DNA of 46,786 bases from Cochliopodium minus (Eukaryota > Discosea > Himatismenida > Cochliopodiidae), in assembly GCA_024220525.1 (NCBI GenBank), contig JAMYWO010000293.1:1-46786 (forward strand). The letters are read 5' to 3'. Below the pieces are notes generated by a model, which saw nothing but the letters and a program-made list of their open reading frames with translations, was not told the DNA's origin and did no database searches. The translations under genes were made by a program, and so were the position numbers. This document shows, piece by piece, positions 11,361 to 23,199 of this stretch. How positions within the stretch are numbered: position 1 is the stretch's first letter; each line of letters opens with the position of its first letter.

Positions 11361-11477
11361 TAAGCATTGTTTAACTAAATTGTTTATTAAATACTTTGTT
11401 TTATTCGAATTTATTTTAATTTTTTTGTTTTTTCTTTTATTTTTTAAATTTTTAATTTTTAATTTTAAAATTATTTT

Positions 11478-12823
11478 TTAAATTGAATCATGTGACCCAT
11501 TGGAAGCATTATCGATGAGATCGTAATTATTTTCTGTATGCTTTTCAGTATGTGGTTTTTGCAAACATTTAAAAATGAAAAACAAAACTATCAAAACGAT
11601 CACCAAAACGCTTGTCAAAATTGTAAATATAAACTTTGAGTAAGAACTGTGCAAATTGAAAAAAAAATAAAATAAAAAAAAATAATAAAAATAAAAATAA
11701 TTTAAAATTACCATTCAACAGTTAATTTTGAAAATTTTGTTCCTTATTAAAGATAATTAATTAAAAAAATTAAAAAATGTTTTTAAAATATGTAAAACTG
11801 TTCACCTTGGAAACGACCCTTACAAAAATCAACAGCAGCAGTATATTTGGAGGCGTCCAAATATAAAGAGAAAAACACAAAGGCAACCATTCCCACATCC
11901 AAAAAGTAACCTAATGTCTTTGCTATTTTGTTTTCTTTGCTAATTCCGAAGATAGTGAGCACCAAATAAAGAATTGCTCCTAAAATAGGAAAAGAAAATC
12001 TGACAGCATTGTTTTTATTTGGCCATCTTTCTCACAAAAAAAAAAATTAAATTTAAAAAAAATAAAAATTAAAATTATTAAAAAAAAAAAATAAAAATTA
12101 AAATAATGATCATTTTTAAATTAAGAAAAATTTTTTTTTCCTACCTGCACTTATAATAAGATGTTTGTCCTTGAACTTTGAAGGTAACAGGCAAATGATC
12201 TTTCCATGGACTTTCTTCACAACCATTTCCCGTTGTAGTTCTTTTTGGTGTAAAATATTTTTTAATTTTTTTAATTTTTTTTTAAAATTTTTTTTACCCT
12301 AGATTAATATTGTTTATTGTGTAAACTTGTGACATTTGCAGGATTGATAAAAAAAGAGAAAGCCCAAAACTTCCCTGTATAATTTTAAAAAATGTTTATA
12401 TTTATTTGAATAAATGGAAAAAGGAGAAATAAACTATTTTCGTCTGTGTTCTTAATGAAAAGTTTGAATATCTATTATTATAAATTTAACAATTAAATCT
12501 CAGATAATAAATAAAATATATTTTTTTTAAAGATTAAACCTTAGATGATTATGAATTATTTCACAATTTCAATATAGTTTCTTTCAAAATTTTTTTTTTT
12601 TTTTGAAAAGTGGAAAATATATTTTTAAATTATAACTTTTTGAATGGATAAATTTTCTTTGTTCAATGAAATGAACATATAATGGATGTGTTTGTGATTT
12701 AATGAGCAAAGTGAGTATTTTTTTTATTGGTGAAAAAATAATGAAAGAGATGATATTTTTGTTTACCAATATAATGAACATCCAGAACCAAAGCAAAGAT
12801 TTGCTCAAACATGTGGTCTTCAT
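11478..12823 (-). CDS. Small four-pass membrane protein
   Basis: Six exons (12767-12823, 12298-12374, 12145-12240, 11806-12026, 11712-11742, 11478-11646) join in phase to 216 residues, including one of only 31 nt. Four hydrophobic segments are visible: the N-terminal LLWFWMFIILGSFGLSLFL, then FSFPILGAILYLVLTIFG, YFLDVGMVAFVFFSLYL and FTILTSVLVIVLIVLFFIF. The loop between TM1 and TM2 is polar with paired Cys (GCEESP, YYKC), and the Cys-containing loop after TM3 may pair likewise. The tail is short and His/Asn-rich. The topology resembles MARVEL, claudin or tetraspan families, but I cannot assign one. It shares a short divergent promoter region with the KCTD gene. Confidence 0.82.
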
Positions 12824-12928
12824 TTTTTTATTTTTTTAAATTTTCTTTAAAAATATGAAAATAAAAAAAATTCAGTGTAAATATAAAACATTCAGAATTT
12901 TATACACCCATATATATTTTAGATCTTG
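12824..12928. promoter_or_regulatory. Divergent promoter region, membrane-protein and KCTD genes
   Basis: Only 105 bases separate the two opposing start codons, so both promoters must share this A/T-rich stretch. It contains a TATATATTTT element at about 12911. Placement is by geometry only; no known factor site is evident. Confidence 0.4.
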
Positions 12929-14652
12929 ATGGATAATTTGAATTATCTGGATTTATCTTCCAATATCAATGTAGATGTCCTATATAAGAAGATACAGAAA
13001 TATAAAGAGAAATATCAAGAGGAAAAGAAGGCACGGAAAGAATTACAGAAGAAATATGATGATCTGCAACTAGAATTCAATCAATATAAGCTATCAAATC
13101 AGAATTTTTTATCCACTAATGTCATTGAGTACGATAAAAACAATAAATCTGAAAAAGAATTGAATATCAAGAAGAATTCCTTTGAAATGATAAACATCAA
13201 TGAGAAATTATCCAAAAGCAACTTTGAATTGAGGAGATCAAAGTCATTTGAAGGTAAAATTAATTTGAAAATATGTTTAATGAGTCCATTTCATTTGAGA
13301 TTATCTTGATTTAAATGAGATTTATTCACTTTCCCTCAAATTTAATCTATCCTGTCATAATAATAATTTATACTCTAAAGTTCATTTTAAATAAAATAAA
13401 ATATCAAAGAAAAGATATCTAAAGGATACTTTTCATTAATACATAGATCATAATCAATGTTGAAATGATAGATTTAAACATTAATTTTGTTTTCATTAAA
13501 TTTCTTTTAATTATTAAACGAAACAAATATGTTCACAAATTTAAATTTTTTTTTTTTTTTCAAAATAGAATTTGAAGAAGAAAAGTTTTATTTTGAAAGA
13601 AACAAACTTGTGAAATTTAATGTGGGAGGATTTAAGTACGCGACCACTTGCGGAACAATATTCATGAGAGGAGAAAATTTTTTGACTCTGCTTGTAAGAC
13701 ATTTTTTTTCGTCCAAAAAAATGTCAAGCACCTTAGGTAAAATAATAAATTAAAAAATATTAAATAAAAAAATTTTAATCAACAAAAAATTAATTTTAAA
13801 TAATTTTAATTTTAAAAAAATAAAAAGACGATGAAGGATATTTATTTATTGATAGAAACGGAAGAATTTTCGAAATAGTTTTGGATTTTTTGAGGACTTC
13901 TTTCGTTTCTAACCCTCAGGATATAGATTACAAATTAATTGAAAAAGAGTTTCAGTTTTACCAAATAAAAATTCCTGAGGACAAATCCATCTCTATCAAC
14001 AGCTTACAGAACATAATACGAGAAAGCGAACCTATGAAAGAAGCAGAAAAATTTTTACAATGTTGTTGGGAAGAAATTGAAGAAGTAAGAAATATTTTAT
14101 TTTATTTTTTAAAAATATTTATATTTTCATTTTTTTTTTTGAAAAATATATTTTAATTTATTTTCGTTTAATAAACATTTTTCAAAATTTTTTATTTTTT
14201 ATTTTAAATTTTATTAATTTTTTTCAAAATTTTTTTGAAATTTAAATTTTCATTGATAAATTTTAAAAAATTGTTTTTATTTATTTATTTTTTTTATTTT
14301 TTATATTAATTTTAAATTTTTCAATTTATGTTAATTTTTTAAATATTAAAAGTGTATTCGAAGAAGAGCTATAGCATGTGAAGAAAGTTATAGATTGACA
14401 TGTTCCAAGTATTGGTACAAACTGGCAGAAGTGGGCAACAACACCAACGTAGAAGTGGGATTGAAAAATAAGTTCAAGTTCAACAAGCAGATCTCTCTGG
14501 ACAAAACCATCCGCTGTGTCGCCCGCCTCATCAAAAAAAAATATGGTCTCAAAACTTCCGTTTCTACTCAGAGATGGGAAGAGGCTCAAAGAACTGATTT
14601 CAATTTGGACATTGATTGGACTGAGAATGAGTTAAATTTGGTTAAATTGTAA
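12929..14652 (+). CDS. KCTD-like protein: coiled coil plus BTB (T1) domain
   Basis: Four exons (12929-13253, 13569-13736, 13828-14084, 14353-14652) give 349 residues in phase. The N-terminus is a Lys/Glu coiled coil (YKEKYQEEKKARKELQKKYD). Exons 2 and 3 encode a potassium-channel-tetramerisation type BTB fold: VKFNVGGFKYATT, a region equivalent to the FF.....S stretch (RHFFSSKKMSSTL), then GYLFIDRNGRIFEIVLDFLR. A helical, Cys-containing C-terminal part ends the protein. KCTD proteins often bridge cullin-3 to substrates or form oligomeric scaffolds. There are no channel transmembrane segments, so it is not a channel. A role in cullin-RING biology is family-based inference. Confidence 0.9.
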
Positions 14653-14831
14653 AAAGAAAAAGAAAAAAAAATAGGAAATGCAGGGAATAAGAAATTAAAA
14701 AAAAAAATGTTTTTTTTTAGATTTGATTATTAATTTTATATTATTTATTATGTTGGAAAATTTTTTATTTTTTATTTTTTTTTTTTTGAAAATACACTTC
14801 ATATTTTTTAGAATAAGAATTTGAAGTAATT

Positions 14832-15077
14832 TCATTTTGAATATGCTTCATTTGCTTTGTTAAGTGCCTTTTCTATTGATCCACTTTTTCCTTTTCCATT
14901 CCCCATGAAAACTCCTCTTTTGGTTGTCAATATGCATCTGTATTTTAGTTTGGGTCCTTCTTTGATTATCTTCCCTCCTATTTCTGGTTTGACAGAATAT
15001 CTCCAAGTTCCATCAATACCTTCAAATGATCCTTCTTCTCCAATAAATTTGTTTACGTAATTCATAATGTTTTCCAT
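14832..15077 (-). CDS. Small single-exon protein, possibly dsRBD-like
   Basis: An uninterrupted 81-residue frame runs from ATG (15075-15077) to TGA. Residues from about 32 on read EGPKLKYRCILTTKRGVF, then GNGKGKSGSIEKALNKANEA. This follows the double-stranded-RNA-binding pattern of EGP, two beta strands, a Gly-rich turn, then a Lys/Ala helix. The usual KKxAK of the second helix is weak, so this is a fold suggestion only. A WRYSV strand precedes it. The gene is divergent from the METTL9-like gene with 226 bases between starts and convergent with the KCTD gene. Confidence 0.7.
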   Translation of the reverse strand: MENIMNYVNKFIGEEGSFEGIDGTWRYSVKPEIGGKIIKEGPKLKYRCILTTKRGVFMGNGKGKSGSIEKALNKANEAYSK

Positions 15078-15303
15078 TTTTTTTTTTTATTTTTTTTTGA
15101 GTTTAAAAATTTTATTTTTTTCAGTAAAACAATTTTAAGAGAAATAAAAATTATTTCAAAAGGAAACATAGAACTGTTAAATTTTCCAACAATTTGATAT
15201 CTCTTTGAAAACATACATTCAAATCAAAATAGTAATTTCAATTTATTTTTTAAAAATCTTTGATAAATAAAAAAAATTGTTAAAGATTTAAAGTATATTA
15301 ATT

Positions 15304-17003
15304 ATGAGAATGAAATACTCTTCCAAATTAGCAATGAATCTCCTCAATTCAATCGAACAAGATAAAAATCTGCCAAAATTGAAATATTCTCTCAAATTAA
15401 AATATCTGGAGAAATGGGCACACTTGCACATCCCACTCGAATGTGATGAGGAGACCAAAGAATTCCTGGAAAAATGCTATAATAAAAATACCTTCAGGCA
15501 GATAGGAGAGGGATTCGCCAAATTCCTCCTTTCTTATTGTTATTCTGTGACGGATATCAATGGGTTTTTGGGGAGGGGTGAGATGTTTGTGTTCTCCAAG
15601 GATCATCTCAAGAAATTGCTGAATAACGAGACTTATCAGCTCATGCATTCCAAAAACAAAAAGAAGAAGTAATATAAATTTCTATCCCATTCAATATATT
15701 GATCATAAAAAAACAATTTAATCATCAGATCTCGTGATATAATATATTAACACTTTTTTCACAAAAATTTTTTTTTAATTTTGTCAAGCGGATATTAATT
15801 TAACATAACAAATGTCATTTAATTAGTTTTTGACAGTTTTAAAAACTTTTTGCTTGTTAGGATTTTGGATATTGGTGCGGGTGATGGGAATGTCACCAAA
15901 AATTATGAACATTTTTTTGATGAAATACATTGTACGGGTAAACCATACCATAAAAACAAGAACAATAAGATTTAACTTTATTTGAAAACAAATCTTTTTA
16001 AGAAATTTTTTTTTTTGAATATTTAATTTTAAATATTTTTTTAAAATATTTTATTAAATTTTTTTTTTGAATATTTTATTAAATTTTTTTTATTTTTATT
16101 TAATTTTTAAATATTTTAATTTTATAAAATTTTATATTATTCAAAATTATTTTTTAAATTTTTTCTTTTTAATAGAAGCAAGTCCTCAAATGGTAAAAAG
16201 ACTTAAAAGCAGGGGATACATCAGCTACGACACCTACGACATAACGGAAATAAAAGAAACCAATTTCGACGCCATCTCCCTCCTCAACGTTCTCGACAGA
16301 TGCGACAAACCCCTCACCCTCCTCAAACAAATTTATTCAAAGTTGGATCCTAGCGGGATATTAATTATTGCGGTGGTTCTTCCTTTTTGTTCTTTTGTTG
16401 AGAGTGGTTCGGAGCAGAAGACTCCCTCGGAGTATATTGATGACATGTTGGGTTCTTCTCTTAATTTTGAGTCTCAAGTAAAAATAAATATTCTTTTTAA
16501 TTTCTTTTTTTATTTTTTAAATTTAAAAATTTTTTTTATTTGAATTTTATTTATTTTTTTAAAATAAATTTTAAAAAAAGTCTCATTGAAACATATAAAA
16601 TCTGATCTAAAATAAAAATCTCCTACTTTTTTTTGAATTATTTTTCTTTTCACTAAATCATTATTCTCTTCAAAAAAAAAAGGAAAAATTTAAATTACTT
16701 TTATATAAGTCCTAATTTTTTTAAAAAAAAAAAACAAAAAATGACAAAATTATTGATTATTTCACAGTTTTTGTTTTAAAGATGAAAAATATGATTGAAA
16801 ATGTGTTTATTCCTTGTGGATTTGAATGTGTCAACTTTTCTAGGCTCCCTTACTTGTGTGCTGGAGACACTGAACAGTTTTATTACCTTTTAAATGATGC
16901 CATCTTTGTATTGAAACCTGTTCCCTTAGAAAATTGTCAAAGCGAAATTATTTATTTAGAAAGTCCTATCCAAGAAGACTCTTTGTTTGTCAATAAGAAA
17001 TAA
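15304..17003 (+). CDS. METTL9: METTL9/DREV-like protein methyltransferase
   Basis: Four exons (15304-15668, 15861-15937, 16176-16477, 16782-17003) join in phase to 321 residues, almost the length of human METTL9 (318). Landmarks run in family order: KFLLSYCY and GEMFVFSKDHLKKLL before the catalytic core, SAM motif I as ILDIGAGDG (residues 123-131), the acidic strand end CTEASPQMVKRLKSRGY, LLNVLDRCDKPLTLLKQI, LIIAVVLPFCSFVE, and the C-terminal RLPYLCAGD and DAIFVLKPV. Animal METTL9 makes 1-methylhistidine at His-x-His motifs of target proteins; conservation here suggests the same chemistry. Unlike animal METTL9 there is no obvious signal peptide; the protein begins directly with a Lys-rich helix. 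Confidence 0.93.
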
Positions 17004-17215
17004 ATTAAATATTTTATTTTAATTTTCATTATATTTGATGTTTTTTGAAAAAAAGTATCACAATGTTAATCAATAGGAGAAATGAAATTTGAAAAGAAAC
17101 CTTTTAAATTGTATGGTTCAATTATCAAATATCTATTTATCAAATATCTATTTATCAAAAAAAAAAAAATTAAAAAAGATAAATTCAAAATTAATAATAA
17201 AAAAAAAAAGGAAAG

Positions 17216-17744
17216 ATGAAAAAAGAAATTAAGATAAAATGGGAAGAATTTAAAGAAATTTGTTTTGATGAAGCAATTATAGATTATTACCTTCCTGAAT
17301 CCCAAAAATACTTTGTGGACAATGAGATTAGGAAATATAAAGCGAAATATCCCTCCTTTAATCTGAAAGATTTTAATAATTACGAAACTTTCACAACTGA
17401 ATATGCCAACGTTTACAAGTGGACTGACGAAAAAGAAGGAAGATTAGAATTATGGATAGAAAAAGAAGATGGCGAAGATTGGTTTTCTGTCGTTTACAAA
17501 GTAAAATCTTAAAAATGATTCAATCTTAAATTTCTTTTTCAACTTTTTATCTTTATTTAAAAAGGATGACGAATTCTTTTCTGTATCTTTGTTGTCTAGC
17601 CATCCCACTGTTGCATCTAAGGAATTTAATTTCACATTGAGCGATGGATCTACCAATAAATCCTTTCCAATCAAAGATCTCACAAGTGCAACCAATGTAT
17701 TAAATAGGATGTATGCTTTGGCAGATGATTTTATGATTAAATAA
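17216..17744 (+). CDS. Unknown 154-residue soluble protein
   Basis: Two exons (17216-17500, 17565-17744) join in phase: the first ends WFSVVYK at a GTAAAATC donor and the second continues DDEFFSVSLLSS. The protein is acidic and mixed alpha/beta, with no signal peptide or membrane helix. I recognise no family. Without the intron the frame would stop three codons later, so the second exon is inferred from its protein-like frame (KEFNFTLSDG, SATNVLNRMYALADDF) and the correct phase. A long minus-strand frame over the same bases is judged a shadow. Confidence 0.7.
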
Positions 17745-17953
17745 AGTAATAATTTGTTATAGACCAAAAATTCTTTTTTATTTGGCAAAATAAAGGAAAA
17801 TAATTCATTTTGTGATACAAATTCTTTATTATCTGAGTATCTCACTAAATTAAATTTAACATATTCCTTCAAATTTTTTTTATACTTTTGTGAAAAAAAA
17901 AAATAAAAAAAAAATAGTGTGAAAGTCTCTTTTTTTCATAATCCTTTTTAAAA

Positions 17954-20820
17954 ATGAAGAATTTGTCAAAGAATTTTAAAAATCTCAAATTTATCACCAA
18001 ATATTCCAAAAATGGAATGATGAACCTCAAATCCTTGAATGTCACATATTTTTCATCCATCACTATGATGTCAAACAAGATGGAGATGAAAAATGTGTCC
18101 ATAAATAAATCTATCACAAAATATAGTAAATCAAGCATCAAAGTAAACGAGAACAGCAAAAGATTATACTCCAATGTACCTCATAAGGTATTGTTGATGC
18201 CTGCTTTGTCTCCATCTATGGAAAAAGGTGCTTTGGTTGCTTGGAACAAGAAGGTAGGCGAGAAAATTGAGGCTGGAGATTCTTTGGCAAAGGTGGAGAC
18301 TGATAAGGCTTCCATTGATTGGGAATCTACTGAAGATGGTTATCTTGCAAAGATCTTTGTCAACGATGGAACAAAGGATATTCCATTGGGGACTCCAATG
18401 GGTAAAATGAAAAGAATAAAAATTATAATAATTTGGAAATATTTATTAAATAAACACAAAAATTAATATCTATCCCAAAAAACTATGAAATATTATCCTT
18501 TAATATTACATTATAAAATTAGATCAAAATAAATTTGTTAAATTTTGGACATCTCTAATAATCAAGAATAATATCTGATATAAACATTAAACAATCCAAA
18601 ATCATAAAAAATTATAGCAATCATCGTTTCCAAAGAATCCGATATCAAAGCAGCAGGGGAGCTCCAAGCTAATTCCACACCATCTCAACCAGAATCAACA
18701 CCTACACCTACACCTACACCTTCACAACAATCACAACAAAGCAAACCTAAACCAACCAATTTGCCTCCACATAAGGTATTGTTGATGCCTGCTTTGTCTC
18801 CATCTATGGAAAAAGGTGCTTTGGTTGCTTGGAACAAGAAACCTGGTGAGAAGATCGAAGCTGGAGATTCTTTGGCAAAGGTGGAGACTGATAAAGCTGC
18901 TATTGATTGGGAATCTACTGAAGATGGTTATATCGCAAAGGTCTTTGTCAATGATGGAACCAAAGATATTCTTTTGGGTACTCCAATGGGTAAAAAAAAA
19001 AAAGAAAAAATAACGAAATATATCTACCCATTTTAATGAGAATGAGAAGAAAATATCATTGATTTGGGACTGAATTTAAAATTATATTTGATGAATAAAA
19101 ATCTTAATGATACTCATATAAATGTATCATTATTGGAGATAATACTATTTCATCAAATTTTCCAAATTTATTAATCTTTCTTATTGACCAACAATATCTT
19201 TTTTTCCTTCAGCAATTATCGTATCTAGAGAATCAGAAATTAAAGCGGCAGCAGAAATTCCACTTGATGCAATCTCAGGTTCCTCCTCTCCATCCACCGA
19301 ACAACCAACCCAAGAAACAACCACCCAATCATCCTCAACCTCATCCACCTCCTCATCTTCTACATCTTCCACATCTTCTTCCTCTTCTCCAGTAAGACAA
19401 TCAGGAGAAAGAGTATTCATCAGTCCAAGAGCTAAGGTCGTCGCAAAGGAAAAGGGATTCAACTTCAACGAAATCGGAGGAAGTGGTCCTAATGGAAGAA
19501 TCATTCTCAAGGATGTTTTGTCCCATCAACCAAAACAAGCAACACAACAAAGTAAAGAAAAATTTTTGTTCATTTCATTTTTAATTATAAAAAATTTTGA
19601 ATTTACCATTACAAATTTTTTAAAAAAAAAATCATAAAGTTTAAATTGGATTTTAAAAATTAAATTTATTTACAAATTTTTTTAACATTTATTATCTCAT
19701 TATTAAAAGACTTTTTTTTTTTCTTTTAAAAAAATTAATCCTTATTTTTTCTTTAAGCTACTTCTACTTCTAGTTCTTCTGCTCCTGCTAAACAGCCAAC
19801 TAAAGACGTGCAATACTCTGAATACAAGGAAATTGAAGTCAACAACATCCGCAGAATCACCGCAGAAAGACTCACTCAAAGCAAACAAACCATTCCTCAC
19901 TATTACTTGACCATTGACTGTAATGTCGACAAATTGTTGTCTCTCAGACAATCTCTCAACGAGAAACTTGTCAAAGACAATGTGAAGGTTTCTTTGAACG
20001 ATATGATCATCAAGGTAATCTTTTTTTTATTTACGATTTTCCAAATTTTTTTAAAATTATTTTTCTTAATTATTTTCTTTATTTTTTCTAAATTATTTTT
20101 CTTTTGTAAATTATTTTTTTATTTTTTTAACAATTTTTTCAGAATTTTTATTTATATTATTTTTTTTTTTTTATTTATTTTTGTGTTTAGGCTTCTGCTT
20201 TGTCCATGAGAAAAGTACCACAAGTAAATTCTCATTGGTATGGTGATCACATCCGTCAATACAACGACGTCCACATTAACGTAGCAGTAGACACAGAACG
20301 CGGTCTCTATGTTCCTGTAGTGAGAAATGCAGAGAAGATTGGGTTCCTCGAAATTTCCTCTCAAGTCAGATCTCTTGCTGAGAAAGCTAAACAAAACAAA
20401 ATTTCTCTCGAAGAATTGCAAGGTGGAACTTTTACTATCTCCAACTTGGGAATGTTTGGAATCAATAGGTAACCTTTTTAAAAATCTTTTATTTTTTTAA
20501 TTTTTTCAATTTTTTTAATTTTTTAAGTAGTTTTTTTAATTTTTTAATTAGTTTTTTTCATTTATTTAATTTCTTTTTTAATTTATAGTTTCTCTGCAGT
20601 AATCAACCCACCTCAAAGTGCTATTTTAGCAGTAGGAACCACTGAAAAGAGATTGGTTCTCAAAGGTAAGGACAGCGAAGGAAGACCTAACGTTGTTGAA
20701 TCCTCCTTCCTCAAGGTTACTTTGAGTTGTGATCATCGTGTCATCGATGGTGCTGTTGGTGCTTCTTGGTTGTCTCAATTCCGTACTTATCTTGAAGATC
20801 CTATCACAATGCTCCTTTAA
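17954..20820 (+). CDS. DLAT: Dihydrolipoyl acetyltransferase, pyruvate dehydrogenase E2 (two lipoyl domains)
   Basis: Six exons (17954-18401, 18618-18989, 19213-19551, 19758-20014, 20191-20468, 20589-20820) give 641 residues in phase. A basic, Ser/Asn-rich presequence of about 70 residues fits mitochondrial import. Two lipoyl domains follow, with VETDKA lysines at residues 118 and 242. The linkers are Pro/Thr/Gln-rich and then Ser/Thr-rich. The E1/E3-binding domain reads [15 protein letters not shown], ending [12 protein letters not shown]. The catalytic acetyltransferase carries the active-site signature DHRVIDG with His614 near the C-terminus. E2 forms the core that passes acetyl groups from E1 to CoA. 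It indicates a respiring mitochondrion. The two lipoyl exons are near copies of each other. Confidence 0.96.
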
Positions 20821-21052
20821 AAATTTGAGTTATTTTTTCTAATTTAAAAAAAGTTTTTGGAGAAATTTCCTTTTTTTATATTCTTTTTTTTTTTAATAAA
20901 TAGAAATTATTTTAAATTCTGGTTTGACTTTGTTTATTTTTTCAAAACCAAAACTTTTCAAGAAAAAGTTATTATTATCAGAATATCCTTATTCTTTAAA
21001 TGTTTCTATTAAAAAAATAAAAAAAATTAAAAATTAAAAATATTGAATAAAA

Positions 21053-22457
21053 ATGGAACAATTTCTTTTGGCTGGAGATATCGTTCAAGGTTTTCAAGAA
21101 TTGGGCAATGTATCACGTGCTATGGTAAAGAATAATTTTTTATTATTTGCTTTTAAAAAAAAATATAAACTCATTTTGAACTATATTCAAGGTTGTAAGA
21201 GGTATAATAACATAGAATATCTTATTTACTTTCAAATTATTGTTTATCTCATATCCATTATTTTAAAAGGTATGAAAGAATCTATGAAATTGACTTTTGG
21301 AGAAGATTCTTTGTCTTTGTTTGGAGAAGATGAAGAAGGAGGATCAGTTAATCCAAAAGGAACTGAATTATCAATAATAGGTAAAGAAATATTAATATAA
21401 AATTTCAGAGAATTAATTTAATAAATTAAATAAAATTAAATCTAAAATCAAATCATTCACAAAAAGGAAAGGGTAAATGAACCATACATAAGTTTTTAAG
21501 AAATTTTATCTGATTTAATTTTTGATTTTGATAAAGGTTATAGGTAAAATAAATTCAATTTGATTTTGCATCAATCTTAAAATTTAAACAAAATATAAAA
21601 ATTAAAAAAAAAGAAATTGGGCTATTGGAGGATTATATTTCCACATCACTGCAAAAAAGAACATAGTTCTTACAGGAATAGAGGTGCATACAAGAGAAGG
21701 TAAAAAAAAAAAAAAAAAAATTCAAATTTTTAAAAACAATTCAAATTTATTTTTAGCTGGAAATTACAACATTGAGGTTTTTTCTAGAGAAGGCAAGTGC
21801 AAGTATGACATGGGTACAAAGGGAAGCTGGAAAGTGGTCACCCCAAAAAAGAGCTTTCAATTCTTTGGTTCAGTCAAATCTACTCGTGTTGTTGAGTCCA
21901 AAATTGTTTTGAAAAAAGGCAGAATTTATTTTAATATTTTTTTGATTTTTTTTTTTTTAAAATAATTTTTCGAAAAGGTCAATCCATCTCTTTTGTTCTC
22001 TCGAACAATGGAAATACTTCAGATGGAGAGCTTTGTAGAATATTTTAAAAATATTTTAATTTAATTTTTTTTTTAAATTTTTATTCTTAAAACTTTAATC
22101 ATGAAACATAGGCAGTAAGAAAAAAATTTTCTTTTTTTTTTCACAAAAAGATCTTCTTGTACTTATATTTTTTAAAAAAATTAAATAAATTTAGTGGACG
22201 GACAAATCATTAACACTTTCCCTAATGTAAAAACAAAACTTTCCATTTTGTTAAATTTTGATAACTATTTATTAATTTTTATTTTATTTTATGTTGTTAA
22301 TTTTTTTTTTAAAAAAAAGGATGTAAAAGATGATTTGAACAATGATGATTTGTCTGTTTCCCAAGTGTTTTTCACTGACAGAACTAAAGATTCTTTCCAG
22401 TTGTATAGCAATATTCATGCGGGGAGTTTAGTTGGAAAAGTTCTCTACAAAAAATAA
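21053..22457 (+). CDS. Unknown beta-rich protein assembled with microexons
   Basis: Nine exons restore one frame of 224 residues: 21053-21124, 21192-21201, 21270-21380, 21537-21543, 21614-21699, 21757-21918, 21978-22034, 22195-22226 and 22320-22457. The 10-nt and 7-nt exons each have AG and GT flanks and are required for phase. The donor at 21919 is GC, not GT. The core runs GGLYFHITAKKNIVLTGIEV, then YNIEVFSREGKC, a Trp-containing strand, SISFVLSNNG, and FQLYSNIHAGSLVGKVLY. This beta-sandwich-like pattern recalls repeated domains in which a loop reads vtItgfdvHt...nveVyt; I do not know a family name for it. The last intron is in frame and free of stops, so its removal rests on its A/T composition. 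Confidence 0.65.
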
Positions 22458-23199
22458 ACAATTTTAATTATATGAAATTATTTTGGGATATAATATTTAT
22501 CTGAAGCAAATATGAAAATGAGAATTATTATCATTTTCATTTTAAAAAAGCAAAAAGCAAAAAAGCAAATAAAAAAAAAGAAAAAAAAAAAGGAAAAATC
22601 ATTTCTTTCTCCCAAATCCCTTTTCTTTACTCAGAAAACATGTAAGTATTTGCATTCAAAATAACATTTCAAATTTTAATTAGAAAATACCAATGCTAAT
22701 GATATTGCGATGTTGAAATTCTTTGGTAATTTAACCTCAATTTCTCGCTTTCCAATTTTTGAGCGGGGTTAATTTTAATTCTAAAAATATTATAATAAAT
22801 AAGTTTCTGTCTTTTTTTCATTGTAGATTTTTTCATTTTTAAATTATTTTGTAAACATATAAATTTGATCTTGATATTATAAATATATAGAAATAAAGGA
22901 ATTCTTGATTGCTATATAATGATCTCTTTTGGCGAATCTTTCATTTTATAATAATTAATTATTTCCTCAATAATTCAAAAATTTTTTTTTTTTTTTTTAT
23001 AATTTTTGGCGCGAAAAATAAAATAATTTTCTTCTTGAACAAAAAATGATAAATTTGGTTTGATGATAAACAAATGAATTGGATAATGGAAGTGAAAAAT
23101 AAAATATATTAAATCAATCAAAAGGGGTTTTTTTTTTTTTGGATATTTTTAATGTACATTTTTATAGAAATACAACAAATATAAATAACAATTTTTTTT
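22458..23199. promoter_or_regulatory. Intergenic region with E2F-type sites
   Basis: This spacer contains TTTTTGGCGCGAAAAA at 23003-23018, an exact match to the E2F/DP consensus TTTSGCGCSAAA read from either strand. TTTTGGCGAA (22927-22936) is a second, half-matching copy, and a weaker TTTCTCGC lies near 22741. GC-containing octamers are rare in this A/T-rich DNA. Which gene they serve is unclear: both flanking genes end here. Splice-like signals (for example a GTAAGTAT donor near 22641 and a pyrimidine tract plus AG near 22826) hint at an unrecognised transcript. Confidence 0.5.

Noticed and set aside
11361-11477. Overlap between converging genes
   Set aside because: Stop codons are separated by 117 bases here and by 51-180 bases at other convergent pairs; this is ordinary compact spacing with no coding overlap.
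17450-17872. Long minus-strand open frame opposite the 154-residue plus-strand gene
   Set aside because: It begins without an ATG and its upstream sequence has no usable start. The plus strand over the same bases gives two exons in phase with better composition, so the minus frame is taken as a shadow.
22227-22319. In-frame continuation of the gene at 21053 through 22227-22319
   Set aside because: It has no stop, but its A/T-rich, Phe/Leu/Ile-rich translation, GTAAAA start and AAG end mark it as an in-frame intron. Retention cannot be excluded.
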